From: an uncultured Shewanella sp.
Lineage (GTDB): Bacteria; Pseudomonadota; Gammaproteobacteria; Enterobacterales; Shewanellaceae
Length of the DNA: 41,602 nucleotides
Direction of reading: 5' to 3'
NCBI RefSeq assembly: GCF_947495455.1
Contig: NZ_CANLZC010000046.1
Coordinates: 1-41,602, forward strand
Numbering within the stretch: the stretch's first letter is position 1; each line of letters starts with the position of its first letter. A program made the translations under genes and the position numbers. Positions 17,598 through 27,226 of the stretch are shown piece by piece. The notes under the pieces are model-generated. The model was not told the DNA's origin. It saw only the letters and a program-made list of their open reading frames with translations, and searched no databases.

Positions 17598-17613
17598 TCA
17601 GGTAAAAACCTGA
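17598..17613 (-). promoter_or_regulatory. Operator palindrome, site 2 (upstream of sctR)
   Basis: TCAGGT-AAAA-ACCTGA on the + strand is a perfect inverted repeat. It ends 56 bases upstream of the sctR ATG, in the 93-base gap after sctQ. It shares flanks (ACTA before, C after) with site 3. It suggests an internal promoter splitting the export block into ssaM-V-N-O-P-Q and R-S-T-U. Confidence 0.75.
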
Positions 17614-17634
17614 CATCAACCAAATGATGACGAT

Positions 17635-18486
17635 TCAATTCAAATATTCTTCTATCTGAACCAATAAGCCTCCTCGCCCGCGTAACAATTTACCGATTGC
17701 TGTGATCTCAGTACCATGAGTCAGCTGTGCTTGACTGTACATATTGATTTCACCGGATAAACGATCCCCTTCCATCATACTGCCAATTTGAGCAAGGGAT
17801 AATTGAATGCTCGCCAGTTTAACCACCAGAGGCTGATACATAAATTCAAGTTTATGGCTCATTTGTTCGATGATAATGCCGTTTTCATCGATATCATCCA
17901 GTGATACCACAGCAATCGGCCTATCCCACCATAACAAAGACTGACCTTGTTCTGGCTTAACATCCCCTTTGAGCCATTGACCTTCACTTACTTGAACGCG
18001 TTTAATCTCTGCGCTGGATTGCTCAATATAACCTGCGATTAAACTCAGCTCCACTAAAGGATCTTGCCCTCGAAAAGGTGACCATTGGCTTATCATGTCT
18101 TGATATAAATGAACGGGTAGCTGCAATAAAGCGCACTCAACCCCATCCAATGTCATTAATGGATAAATATCATCGGGCAATACCATCATTGTTGGCGTCG
18201 CCTCCAGTAATTCTCCCAACCAATCCCCAGCTGGCTCAAAAAGAACAGCAGAGACACACGCAAGTAATTCATCGGGTAAATCACCAGGCTCTGGCAATCC
18301 AGAGTAATTCTCAACAAGGGATTGCCAATCTGCGTGACGACACCAAATACCAACATTGGATGATTGCCCTTTCATCGGCCAAAAAAACCCCTCTCCAAAT
18401 AAACGGGCAAGCTCAATTTTACAACGTTCATTTTGTAATCCCGTTCCAATTAGCTGACTTAGACTCAATAATTCATTCGCCGACAC
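17635..18486 (-). CDS. sctQ: T3SS cytoplasmic ring/sorting platform protein SctQ (SsaQ/EscQ)
   Basis: This is a 283-residue protein. The C-terminal SpoA (FliN-like) domain spans about residues 205-283, including LSGEINMYSQAQLTHGTEI and a GRGGLLVQI end. It builds the pods of the sorting platform with SctK and SctL. Translation starts at GTG (18486), supported by a GGAGGTG ribosome binding site inside the end of sctP, which it overlaps by 14 bases. It is shorter than SsaQ (322). SsaQ makes a short product from an internal start; no convincing internal ribosome binding site was found here. Confidence 0.9.
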   Translation of the reverse strand: MSANELLSLSQLIGTGLQNERCKIELARLFGEGFFWPMKGQSSNVGIWCRHADWQSLVENYSGLPEPGDLPDELLACVSAVLFEPAGDWLGELLEATPTMMVLPDDIYPLMTLDGVECALLQLPVHLYQDMISQWSPFRGQDPLVELSLIAGYIEQSSAEIKRVQVSEGQWLKGDVKPEQGQSLLWWDRPIAVVSLDDIDENGIIIEQMSHKLEFMYQPLVVKLASIQLSLAQIGSMMEGDRLSGEINMYSQAQLTHGTEITAIGKLLRGRGGLLVQIEEYLN

Positions 18487-18907
18487 ATTTCACCTCCAAT
18501 GTCACAGGAATAGGGCGTGTTTGTAATTGTTCACTTAATTTATTCGCCACTTTATTGAGTGCATGCTCTTGACGTTCATTGGCAGGAAACAATTTTATTA
18601 CAGCCTGATTTTGACGGTAGCTAGCTTGGATCACTAAGCCCATCATAGGCCCATTCAATAAGCGATAACATAACATATCGCCTTGACGCATAATCTCAGC
18701 ACTGCCTTTACGAAAAACGCCCCCCTCTTGATTTAACATGTCGAGATCGGCTTTATTGATACTCGCTCGCGCTTGTTTATTCAACGCTTTTGATGTGGAC
18801 ATACAAAGCGAAAAGCGATGACGCAGCTCAGGATCGCTCTCTCCTCGCTCTTCCACTGACATGACTCTCATATATTGTGCCTTATGGACACTCAGACTAT
18901 GACTCAT
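18473..18907 (-). CDS. sctP: T3SS needle-length regulator SctP (SsaP/EscP-like)
   Basis: This 144-residue protein lies between sctO and sctQ, where ssaP lies in SPI-2. The N-terminal half is basic and poorly conserved. The C-terminal part (ASYRQNQAVIKLF, then LSEQLQTRPIPVTLEV) resembles the compact C-terminal domain of short rulers. SsaP is 124 residues and EscP 138, so the size fits. The frame extends to a TTG at 18910, but the ATG at 18907 has AAGGTGG seven bases before it. It overlaps both neighbours. The call rests mainly on order and size. Confidence 0.75.
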   Translation of the reverse strand: MSHSLSVHKAQYMRVMSVEERGESDPELRHRFSLCMSTSKALNKQARASINKADLDMLNQEGGVFRKGSAEIMRQGDMLCYRLLNGPMMGLVIQASYRQNQAVIKLFPANERQEHALNKVANKLSEQLQTRPIPVTLEVKCVGE

Positions 18908-19301
18908 CAAGTACCACCTTTAGTTTCTCTTGATCTTTCATGAGTTTTTGAATATCAAAATTCAACTTCACTATCCTTTGTTCAACATCGGCGAGTCGTT
19001 CTTTATGTTCAAGAATTGACTGCGCTAAAGCCCGCTCTTTTTGATACTGTTTCGCCAAGGCGAATTTAAAATCATCAAATTCACTCGGTGTTAAACTCTC
19101 TTCGGGTAATGTTTGCTCTCGTATCGCCAATAACACCGCTTCTCTTTGCTCAGTCACATTTCGAATATCCTGCATGATACTGGCACATTGCGCTTCTAGA
19201 TCAACCAATAACCGTCTTAATTTATCTTCTTTTTGCTTACGAATCGTTACTAAACGAGAAAGCATCTTCTTGTCAGCTTCATCAATATCGATTGTTGACA
19301 T
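18897..19301 (-). CDS. sctO: T3SS ATPase stalk protein SctO (SsaO/EscO)
   Basis: This 134-residue, highly charged and almost wholly helical coiled-coil protein belongs to the FliJ/YscO type. It forms the central stalk linking the ATPase hexamer to the SctV export ring. It lies between the ATPase and the ruler genes, in standard order. It overlaps sctP by 11 bases. Upstream, a 179-base gap to sctN replaces the usual tight junction, filled by decayed copies of the sctN 3-prime end. Confidence 0.88.
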   Translation of the reverse strand: MSTIDIDEADKKMLSRLVTIRKQKEDKLRRLLVDLEAQCASIMQDIRNVTEQREAVLLAIREQTLPEESLTPSEFDDFKFALAKQYQKERALAQSILEHKERLADVEQRIVKLNFDIQKLMKDQEKLKVVLDES

Positions 19302-19324
19302 TCCCTACTCCCTAACCGAGCCTT

Positions 19325-19560
19325 AGCCTCACTCACCACATCTGCAAGTAACGACGAGTAGTGAAGCTAGTAAAATGCTGTCTTCAAACGGACTGTGCTC
19401 ATCGACATCTTACTACCTAACCAAACTCACAACGTCTGCAAGTGAAGAAATCTTTGCTCATCGACGCCTTGCTACCTAGCCTAACTCACAACGTCAGCAA
19501 GTAACGAGATAGTGTCTTCAAAAGGACTATGCTCATCGACATCTTGCTGCAAAAAAGCTC
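19325..19560 (-). repeat. Decayed tandem copies of the sctN 3-prime end
   Basis: Three related segments lie in a row: the true sctN end (about 19481-19560), a shortened copy (about 19419-19480) and a longer diverged copy (about 19330-19418). Shared words on the + strand are ACTCACAACGTC, GCAAGTAACGA, GTCTTCAAA.GGACT and GCTCATCGACATCTTGCT. The copies are out of the functional reading frame and carry indels. They are best read as old tandem duplications that extended the sctN-sctO junction. Confidence 0.75.
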
Positions 19561-20800
19561 TTACATCATTAATTTTTCTTACCGCCTCATCAGTATCGGC
19601 ATCATTACCTTCTTGGTATTCTCCGACTCGAAGTAACAATTGCACTTCTTCATACAAAGACAAGTATTGCCGCATTTTAGCCGCTTGTACTCGTTGAGAT
19701 TTCGGCACAATTTGATCCATCACACGACTCACACTGGCATTAATATCAATGGCAGGATAATGACCAGCACCAGCCAATTTACGGGATAACACAACATGGC
19801 CATCTAAAATAGACCTTACTTCGTCAGCCACAGGCTCATTAATGTTATCTCCTTCCACTAACACAGTATAAATACCAGTAATATTACCTTTCTTTCCAGG
19901 GCCCGCCCTTTCTAATAAACGGGATAAATTCACAAAAACACTGGGCGGAAAACCACTGGCTACCGCAGGCTCCCCCGCAGCAAGACCGATTTCACGTCCC
20001 GCGCGTGCAAACCGCGTTAATGAATCCACCATCAAAAGCACATTTTTCCCTTGATCCCTAAAGTACTCCGCAATAGTCGTCGCCGTCAGCGACGCTTTCA
20101 TTCTCTCTAACGGCGGTCTGTCTGATGTTGCTACCACCATGACGGTTCGCTTACGGGTTTCTGCGGGTAAGTTATACTCCATAAACTCACGTACCTCACG
20201 CCCCCGTTCACCCACTAACGCCAATACCACCACATCCGCTTCGCAATGAGAGGCAATCATGCCTAGCAGCGTACTTTTTCCTCCCCCTGCTGCGGCAAAT
20301 ATCCCCAAACGTTGACCCTTACCGCAAGTCAACGCGCTGTCTAATGCTCGAATTCCCATAGGTAACACTTCTGAAATCAATTGCCGACTTAAGGGATCCG
20401 GTGCTTCACTGTGATTTTCCCGAAACTCAGAAATGGGCGTCCCTTGCCCATCTATGGGCTTACCTAATCCATCTAGAATACGGCCCAAAAGCCAACTACC
20501 CACCGCCACTCGATGACCATGGCCTAATAATTCAATGTCTTCCCCTGTGCGCAGCTTTTCGGTACTGTCAAAAGGCGACAGCATGGCCTCGTCTCCCATT
20601 AAGGCCACCACCTCAGCACTTAAACGATCGCCTATCACACATAACTCTCCTTGATGAGCGCCAGGCAAAGAAGCACGAATGAGTGTCGGACCGATTTCTT
20701 TCACTTTACCAAAATAGCGTACGGCAGGTACCACAGGCACATCATCAAATAAGTCCTTGTTAAGTGCATTAACCAGCGTCTCTTTATCAGGCAATTGCAT
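19481..20800 (-). CDS. sctN: T3SS ATPase SctN (SsaN/EscN)
   Basis: This is a 439-residue FliI/SctN-family hexameric ATPase. It unfolds and detaches chaperones from export substrates at the cytoplasmic gate. The P-loop is AAAGGGKST (about residues 165-174), LVGERGREVREF follows near 205, and the Walker B region is VLLMVDSLTRFARAGRE (near 250). The frame is open to an ATG at 20827. The ATG at 20800, with GGGGG eight bases upstream, gives an N-terminus closer to the family; either start overlaps sctV. The C-terminal tail region has been duplicated downstream. Confidence 0.96.
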   Translation of the reverse strand: MQLPDKETLVNALNKDLFDDVPVVPAVRYFGKVKEIGPTLIRASLPGAHQGELCVIGDRLSAEVVALMGDEAMLSPFDSTEKLRTGEDIELLGHGHRVAVGSWLLGRILDGLGKPIDGQGTPISEFRENHSEAPDPLSRQLISEVLPMGIRALDSALTCGKGQRLGIFAAAGGGKSTLLGMIASHCEADVVVLALVGERGREVREFMEYNLPAETRKRTVMVVATSDRPPLERMKASLTATTIAEYFRDQGKNVLLMVDSLTRFARAGREIGLAAGEPAVASGFPPSVFVNLSRLLERAGPGKKGNITGIYTVLVEGDNINEPVADEVRSILDGHVVLSRKLAGAGHYPAIDINASVSRVMDQIVPKSQRVQAAKMRQYLSLYEEVQLLLRVGEYQEGNDADTDEAVRKINDVRAFLQQDVDEHSPFEDTISLLADVVS

Positions 20801-22841
20801 CAAATTCATCCCCCATAAAATCCACATGGGCGATCACTTTAATTTCAGCATCATCACCTAACTCTTGAAAAGATAGAACATGATAAGTAAACAAATCTCT
20901 CTCGACGATTTTTCGCAAATAACGACGCACATCTAAAGACGTTAATAACACACAGGGCACATTGTTATTGAGCTTAGCTTTAATGGTATTTAAAATATGC
21001 TGAGTTTGATTACCATCAAGGGCCGAGTAGCTTCCCGCAGTCGATTGCCTGATCCCTTCTCGAATCATATTTTCAATTCCCTCACCGATCATCACCACTG
21101 AAATCCAACCTTGAGGTCCGGTAAAGCGTCGACGTATGTGCCTGCGAAGCGAAATACGCACATATTCAGTTAACATCACAATGTCTTTCTCTTTGGGCAC
21201 CCAAGTCACTAAGGTTTCAAAAATCGTACGTAAGTCTCGAATCGAAATGCCTTCTTCCACTAATCGCTGTAGACATTCAGCGATTTTACTCACCGATAAC
21301 AGACGTTGTAATTCTTTCACTAACTCGCCATAACGCTCTTCCATGGCATCCATCAAATAGCGTGTTTCTTGCACGCCAATTAACTCATTGGCATAACGTT
21401 CAACGACTTTTCCCACTAAAAAGCTTGGGATCTGTGGGCCTTGACATAACCTCATTTGTCCGGCTTGTGCTTGCTCAACACTGTTCCCTTGCAGCCAATG
21501 CAATGTTTCACCACTAAAAGACAAGGCCTCTTGTCTCGTCGGTAATTGCGGTATCGTCTCATTAAGGATCACTTCTTCTGGATTTAAAGACAATCGCAAT
21601 ACAGGTTCTTGATAAAGTAACACCTGACATTCATCAGCTTGCCCCCCTTTAATTCGCTGAAATTGAATATCCGGTAAAGGTAAACCCATCCGCTCAAACA
21701 ACTGCCAACGTAATCGCTGCAACGCCTCTTTTACTCCATTACTGTCAACATTTTCGCCCAAGGTGAGCATTAAAGGGACAGCACTTGGGGTCATATTATC
21801 CATATTCACTTCCCCATCGACATTAACCTCTCCTGCACTGCTCATCGATTCGCCCGACTCATTGGTTTGCTTCTGTTTTTTCTGCGCATACCAACCACCT
21901 AAAGCAATAAAACCACTTAAAGTGCCAAACACTAGAAAAGGAAAACCAGGCACTAAGGCGAAAACAAACATCACACCACTGGCTAGCATTAACGAGGCGG
22001 GCTGTTTACCCATTTGATTAACAAGATCAGACGCAAGATTTTGTCTTTGCTCTCCAGGCACCCTTGTAACAATTAACCCCGCCGTGATCGAAATCAACAA
22101 GGCTGGAATTTGTGCAATCAGCCCATCCCCCACAGATAAGACTGCATATAAATTAAGCGCATCTCCCGCGGACATGTCTTGCTGCATGACGCCAATGGCA
22201 ATACCACCAATAATGTTTGTTAAAATAACAATCACTCCAGCAATGGCATCTCCCTTAACGAATTTCATTGCACCATCCATGGCACCATAAAGCTGGCTTT
22301 CTTTTTGCACGAGTCCCCGTTGACGTTTTGCCTCCTTGGCATCAATCACACCCGCACGCATATCCCCATCAATACTCATTTGTTTACCCGGCATACCATC
22401 CAAGGAAAAACGTGCGCCCACTTCTGCAACCCGCTCTGAACCTTTAGTGATCACAATAAACTGAACAATGGTAATAATGGCAAAAATGATGATCCCCACA
22501 GCCAGATTGCCACCTACCACAAAATTACCAAATGCATAAACAATATGACCTGCGTCAGCCTGCAAAAGAATGAGTCGACTGGTACTAATGGTTAAGGCTA
22601 ACCGAAATAATGTTGTGATTAATAAAAGAGAGGGAAAAACCGAAAATTCAAGGGGATCTTTAATATAAATCGCAATCATCAACAGCATGATGGATAAGGC
22701 TAAATTAAAGGCAATCAATACATCCACAAGCAAAGTCGGCAGGGGTAAGATCATCATAAAGACAGCGACCATCAACATCGCGCCTAATATGATATCCTGA
22801 CGCCCCGCCGCCACTTGTAACCAACGTGTCAAGGCTTTCAT
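20787..22841 (-). CDS. sctV: T3SS export gate protein SctV (SsaV/EscV)
   Basis: This 684-residue protein belongs to the FlhA/SctV family. The N-terminal half has about eight membrane helices (residues 17-320), with the conserved cytoplasmic loop GSERVAEVGARFSLDGMPGK near residue 135 and a R.G.(V/I)DAKEAKRQR stretch near 165. The C-terminal cytoplasmic domain (from about 365) forms the nonameric ring that receives chaperone-substrate complexes and the gatekeeper. It overlaps ssaM by four bases (ATGA), with AAGGGGGG upstream of the ATG. Confidence 0.97.
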   Translation of the reverse strand: MKALTRWLQVAAGRQDIILGAMLMVAVFMMILPLPTLLVDVLIAFNLALSIMLLMIAIYIKDPLEFSVFPSLLLITTLFRLALTISTSRLILLQADAGHIVYAFGNFVVGGNLAVGIIIFAIITIVQFIVITKGSERVAEVGARFSLDGMPGKQMSIDGDMRAGVIDAKEAKRQRGLVQKESQLYGAMDGAMKFVKGDAIAGVIVILTNIIGGIAIGVMQQDMSAGDALNLYAVLSVGDGLIAQIPALLISITAGLIVTRVPGEQRQNLASDLVNQMGKQPASLMLASGVMFVFALVPGFPFLVFGTLSGFIALGGWYAQKKQKQTNESGESMSSAGEVNVDGEVNMDNMTPSAVPLMLTLGENVDSNGVKEALQRLRWQLFERMGLPLPDIQFQRIKGGQADECQVLLYQEPVLRLSLNPEEVILNETIPQLPTRQEALSFSGETLHWLQGNSVEQAQAGQMRLCQGPQIPSFLVGKVVERYANELIGVQETRYLMDAMEERYGELVKELQRLLSVSKIAECLQRLVEEGISIRDLRTIFETLVTWVPKEKDIVMLTEYVRISLRRHIRRRFTGPQGWISVVMIGEGIENMIREGIRQSTAGSYSALDGNQTQHILNTIKAKLNNNVPCVLLTSLDVRRYLRKIVERDLFTYHVLSFQELGDDAEIKVIAHVDFMGDEFDAIA

Positions 22842-23200
22842 AGCAAGCCCCCCTTAAGCACATTGGATAAAAATTTACGTTGCGCTTTACAGATCCGATA
22901 CCAGTTCATGCCTTCACTATCACTGGGCATTAAGCTGCTAATCATTAAACTATTTTTGACAATATAAAGGCGTTGAGGTAAGCCTAGAAAAACTTCTGGA
23001 TGGCAACGAGAAAGCAAAGGAAGAACATCTGTGGTTTTGTGCTCTAATAGCCAAGAGGTCATTAATAAACGCCCTTGCTCAAGCTCTAGCAAAATACCAA
23101 AAGGTGGAAAGTGGCACTCTATTTTCTCATCTAACTCCACAGGTTTTTCACCTATTAATTGAAAAAACTGCTCTAGATTGCGCTTTATTTTCAAGTCCAT
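22838..23200 (-). CDS. ssaM: SsaM/CesL-like gatekeeper partner
   Basis: This 120-residue soluble protein is encoded immediately before sctV, as ssaM is in SPI-2. The middle LGLPQRL(Y/F) segment and a C-terminal W.R.C.AQ.KFL stretch match SsaM as I recall it. SsaM (CesL in LEE) binds SpiC/SepD and SsaL/SepL to impose translocator-before-effector order. It opens the long leftward export block, with GGGGAG eight bases before the ATG. A perfect copy of the island palindrome lies 56 bases upstream. Confidence 0.78.
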   Translation of the reverse strand: MDLKIKRNLEQFFQLIGEKPVELDEKIECHFPPFGILLELEQGRLLMTSWLLEHKTTDVLPLLSRCHPEVFLGLPQRLYIVKNSLMISSLMPSDSEGMNWYRICKAQRKFLSNVLKGGLL

Positions 23201-23256
23201 GACTTTCTCCCCAGTATTGACTGGAAGATCATGTCGGAAACCTTAAAAATGAACTA

Positions 23257-23272
23257 TCAGGTAAAGACCTGA
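23257..23272 (-). promoter_or_regulatory. Operator palindrome, site 3 (upstream of ssaM)
   Basis: TCAGGT-AAAG-ACCTGA on the + strand has perfect six-base arms. It is 56 bases from the ssaM ATG, the same distance as site 2 from sctR, and its flanks are nearly identical to those of site 2. It probably controls the ssaM-sctV-N-O-P-Q unit. Confidence 0.8.
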
Positions 23273-23295
23273 CTCAAGCAATTAAATCGATATCA

Positions 23296-23332
23296 AAAAT
23301 AAAAATGCCAGTAAGCTTAACTTACTGGCATT
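23296..23332 (-). terminator. Terminator of the giant effector gene
   Basis: A perfect 12-base-pair stem (AATGCCAGTAAG/CTTACTGGCATT) with a five-base loop is followed on the - strand by a T-rich tail (TTTTTATTTTT). It lies 67 bases after the stop of the 1272-residue gene and just before the ssaM promoter region, isolating the two units. Confidence 0.85.
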
Positions 23333-23398
23333 AACCTTCCTTAGTCACTTAATGAATAATGACACTAAAATGAAATACCTTAATGTAACTGTGTCATA

Positions 23399-26300
23399 TT
23401 ACGCTGCTTGCTGTTGTAACTCAGCTCTCAACACATCATCAACTTCTGATAATATTCCCTGTAATTTACTACGATCTTCACCTAAATCTAAACCATGAAG
23501 AATAGAATAGTCTTGTGCAGCCTCAAGGACTTGCCTATCTTGAATTGCACGTACTTCTTCTAATTTCGCCTGTTTAGATTCCATGTCTTTACGTAACATT
23601 TTTTTAAACTGCTCAACTTGATCTGTTTCTGCCAATTTTGCCAGCGTCTGAATGTTACGTTCCTTAAAAGCTTCAACATCATATTTCAGCAAAAGTGCTT
23701 CAGCATCTTTACGTTCAGCTTTTAAATTATCTAATGCTTCATCAATACGCATTCTTGTCATTTGATGTTTAACTTGACGAGCCGTTTCTTCTAATCCAAA
23801 ACCATAACTTCCTAAAAAGTCTAGAGTTGCTGCATATTTAATCAAAACACCACTAACAAAGGGTCCACTCATCGCGGCGGCCAAACCCGCAATACTAGCA
23901 ATCGCTATAGGTAAACCACCGGTCCCCATGGTCAACAACACCGCGCTAGCCACCGCAGATGCGGCAATGCCGCCAGTGACAAGCGCAGTCGCCACCGCTA
24001 ACACTTTGGCTTGAGGCGTCGAAAAAGACCACCAGTTTTTAACATCGGTCACAAACCTTTCGACCGTACCCTTGACACCAACCTCCTTAATATCATTAAT
24101 ACGCGTGCCCATTTGCACCATAGTTTCACGAGAAGCCATATAGGTTTTCATCGCTTCCATACGCTGTGTCATAGTACCGGGCGCTTTAAAGAACGTCATA
24201 ACGCCGCCAATCATGACTTCTCTTTCTCTATTATTTGCTACTTTATCTGCCAGTTTATTTTCAACCGATGCTTGCATGGCACCAGCAAGGCCACCTAGAG
24301 CAAGAGAACCTACTTGTCCTAACCCTGGAACGGCCATCAATGCTGCCGATGCTAGAGCTGTTGTCCCCATCGCACCTTTAAATGCACCAGCGGCTTGCGG
24401 CGCTAAACTTGCCAAATACAATAAACCTATCATTTCAGGCGTCATGGCTAATTGTTCAGTACTAGGTAAAATCTCTCTATCACCTGTCAGTAAGTCTTTT
24501 ACCTGATTTTCAACCGTCGCTTTCATCCAAACGTTATTGGCCATGTCCGCGAGTTGCGCACCAAAACTTGCACCACCTGACGCTACAATCGAATAAGCAT
24601 GGGCTAAATTAGCAGACAATTCTATTGATTCATTCGGGTGAGATTGTGCCCAAGTGTACAGACCTTGAAGGCTTTCTGTTAACCCTGAATTGACAACGTC
24701 TTGACCAGGCAATGGTGCCTCACCTTGCAGTGTCATTGTTTTTGCTAACTGAACTAAAGCTTCACTGATACTCTCCATACCATTTTTAGCTAACTGGCGC
24801 TCAAGCACTAACTCTTGAAAACTCGGACGATAATCTTCACTCCAACTACCCGCAATGTTTTGCTTAGCCCAACTTGCCCACGCTCTAGTGCTCATATACT
24901 CCCCGTCCTCTGGGAAACCACCATGCTTAACCACTTCCATGTAGGTTCTTTTAAGTTCAAGTAAACCTGCTGTATATTCGATATCTAATGATTTAACTTG
25001 AAGATTAATATCATTAATATCTTTATTTAACTGCAGTAATTTTTGTTCCTCTTGTCCTGATAATCTCGGCTTAAGATTTGAATCACCCGATAAAGAGTTT
25101 TCTATCGCTTCTTTAGCAATGTTCGTATATTGTTTTTCAAGAGTTTTAACAAAAGCAGCACGCTCAAGAGTTAGCTCTCTCAACCTCGGCGTATGTTCTA
25201 AAAGTGCTTTATTGTTTTTTCGTAATAAAGGTAAATGTTGATGATATAGCTTTAAATTCATATCTCTCTTAGTTTGTGAAACCTCCTGTTTCATATTCGA
25301 TAGAACGGTATTCAGTCCCCTTAATCTCTCGACATTATTCGCGCCTAAACCCTTAACATCTTGGCTCAATTTGACTTCATTAACCACATTTAAGAACAGT
25401 TTATGCTGTGCTAATTCATTGGTCACTTCACGCAATTTTTTATCAAAAAGCGCGATTAATTCAGGCTTATTTTCACTTTTATTCAATGCTGATACAAAAT
25501 TTTGTAAGGCGGCCTGATGCTCAATCAATACATCGACTTTTTGCTGCATCATATCTAAATAGCCATCAGGATTAGCCTGTATCAAAGCCAACAAGCCTTC
25601 GTCATGATCCAGAACCTGAGTAAATAGTCCTTCTGTCTTACCATATACTTCCCGAAGTTTCATTTCTGATCCATGTAGTACTTCGGCAACATTATTTGGC
25701 TCTGTGCCTAAATAATGTTGAAAAGCCATTAGCTCTTCCCTAACGGTTTTACTGTCACTGGCAAGCTCAATATCAATATTTATTAAGCCATTTTCCCCTC
25801 TTAAGAAACCAATGGCTGACTCACGTTCATTTTCCTCTTGAATACCAAGCTCATTGATTGATAGACTTGCCATGGTATCTTTTAAAATTTGACTACTGTC
25901 AATAACCCTTTCTTTTTGTGTCACATCTTCTACGAAACTATTACGCTGTAAATTGAGCGCGCCAGCTCGCTCTGATGACTGCTCTAAAATAATCTCTAAT
26001 AGCTTATTTGCATTTTCATTCGCTGCAATGGTTAATTGCTCTCTATCTCGACCATCAGGTTTCGGTGCTAATTCAGCCTCCAAAAAGTGAGTTAACATAG
26101 CACCTAACACTTTAAGATTAGGAAGATGTTCACGTGATGCCATCGCGTCCACAATTTTAGCTTGCACCACTTCTTTTCGGTGAATATCAGGCATTGAGTC
26201 AAACATATCAAAATGAAAAGCCAACTCTTGCAATAAATCAGCCCCCTGAAGCTCTTCAGATTGGAGCGCTTGCTGCACGTATTCCGGTAACCCTTCTTGA

Positions 26301-27217
26301 AATGACAGCAATTTATTACTCAACACAGACACGGACTCTAAATTAAGATCCTTAACATATGTCTGAGTAGCAAGAAGTGACTGCTTAACTGCGTCGCCTT
26401 GCTTATCGCATTCAGTTAATAAAGTGGTTATTGCCTTAGGCACTTCACCTTTGATTCCCGAAAATTGTTCAGTAACAGTATCAATTATGGCTTCTCTCGC
26501 TTGTGCCAATTCATTGGCCGCAAGCTTTATTGCATTCGCATTAACTTCAAATTGTTTTACCTCAAATATTCCCTTTGCATCATTATTCAATGATTTTCTT
26601 AATGCAATGAGCTCCTCACGTTTTGTATTGAACTCAATTACTTTTTGTTGAACAGCTTTAACCTCCTTAGAATCTTCCTTAGGATAGCCAAAAAGGCCTG
26701 TAATATAAGAAGCTGCAAAAGCCGCTTTACCAATCGTTGTAGGTACTAATAATGCTTTAGGTAAATTTTCATCTTTTAGCTGGTCTTTCAGTTGTGTTTC
26801 ACACCACTGCTGATTCTGCTTTATAGTTTTAAGTTCTGAAGCAACGGGATTTTTTTTAGAATCAAACTCTACTGACTCACGCATAAAAGTCGCGATACCA
26901 CGCGTCGCTTCAACCACTCCAGTCATCACCTTGGATGCGATTGTCACTTGGCGCTCTTTCAGTGCCTTAGGTAGAATCTCCACAGTGTTATCTTCATTGG
27001 ATGCTTTTTGTTTTGATAAAGCAAGTAGATATGCATCCACATTATCAGACGAAAACCCATTGATCACTGAACCATTAGCATTTAACTGGCGTACATCTTG
27101 TACTAAACTCACCGAACGGCCTTTAAAAGACCCACCATTGATACAAGTTGAATTATGACTTTCTTCAATTGAATGTACATTACTACCACTAATCTGGCCA
27201 ACACCATTACCACACAT
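23399..27217 (-). CDS. Giant putative T3SS effector (1272 residues), unknown family
   Basis: I do not recognise this protein. Residues 1-60 are Ser/Gly/Asn-rich, as in T3SS secretion signals. A short hydrophobic patch lies at about 163-180. Residues 190-900 are helical, with long charged coiled-coil stretches. Two large Ala/Gly-rich hydrophobic regions (about 925-990 and 1070-1130) could insert into membranes. The last 130 residues are again charged coiled coil. No enzyme motif was found. It lies nine bases after a CesT-like chaperone gene, inside the T3SS island, and ends in its own terminator, so secretion as an effector is likely. An additional translocator-like or membrane-tethering role is possible. 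An AGGA precedes the ATG. Confidence 0.6.
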   Translation of the reverse strand: MCGNGVGQISGSNVHSIEESHNSTCINGGSFKGRSVSLVQDVRQLNANGSVINGFSSDNVDAYLLALSKQKASNEDNTVEILPKALKERQVTIASKVMTGVVEATRGIATFMRESVEFDSKKNPVASELKTIKQNQQWCETQLKDQLKDENLPKALLVPTTIGKAAFAASYITGLFGYPKEDSKEVKAVQQKVIEFNTKREELIALRKSLNNDAKGIFEVKQFEVNANAIKLAANELAQAREAIIDTVTEQFSGIKGEVPKAITTLLTECDKQGDAVKQSLLATQTYVKDLNLESVSVLSNKLLSFQEGLPEYVQQALQSEELQGADLLQELAFHFDMFDSMPDIHRKEVVQAKIVDAMASREHLPNLKVLGAMLTHFLEAELAPKPDGRDREQLTIAANENANKLLEIILEQSSERAGALNLQRNSFVEDVTQKERVIDSSQILKDTMASLSINELGIQEENERESAIGFLRGENGLINIDIELASDSKTVREELMAFQHYLGTEPNNVAEVLHGSEMKLREVYGKTEGLFTQVLDHDEGLLALIQANPDGYLDMMQQKVDVLIEHQAALQNFVSALNKSENKPELIALFDKKLREVTNELAQHKLFLNVVNEVKLSQDVKGLGANNVERLRGLNTVLSNMKQEVSQTKRDMNLKLYHQHLPLLRKNNKALLEHTPRLRELTLERAAFVKTLEKQYTNIAKEAIENSLSGDSNLKPRLSGQEEQKLLQLNKDINDINLQVKSLDIEYTAGLLELKRTYMEVVKHGGFPEDGEYMSTRAWASWAKQNIAGSWSEDYRPSFQELVLERQLAKNGMESISEALVQLAKTMTLQGEAPLPGQDVVNSGLTESLQGLYTWAQSHPNESIELSANLAHAYSIVASGGASFGAQLADMANNVWMKATVENQVKDLLTGDREILPSTEQLAMTPEMIGLLYLASLAPQAAGAFKGAMGTTALASAALMAVPGLGQVGSLALGGLAGAMQASVENKLADKVANNREREVMIGGVMTFFKAPGTMTQRMEAMKTYMASRETMVQMGTRINDIKEVGVKGTVERFVTDVKNWWSFSTPQAKVLAVATALVTGGIAASAVASAVLLTMGTGGLPIAIASIAGLAAAMSGPFVSGVLIKYAATLDFLGSYGFGLEETARQVKHQMTRMRIDEALDNLKAERKDAEALLLKYDVEAFKERNIQTLAKLAETDQVEQFKKMLRKDMESKQAKLEEVRAIQDRQVLEAAQDYSILHGLDLGEDRSKLQGILSEVDDVLRAELQQQAA

Positions 27218-27226
27218 ATCTTTTTC

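Noticed and set aside
17635..17912. Internal start for a short SctQ product as known for SsaQ
   Set aside because: Candidate Met and Val codons before the SpoA domain lack a convincing ribosome binding site; not supported from sequence alone.
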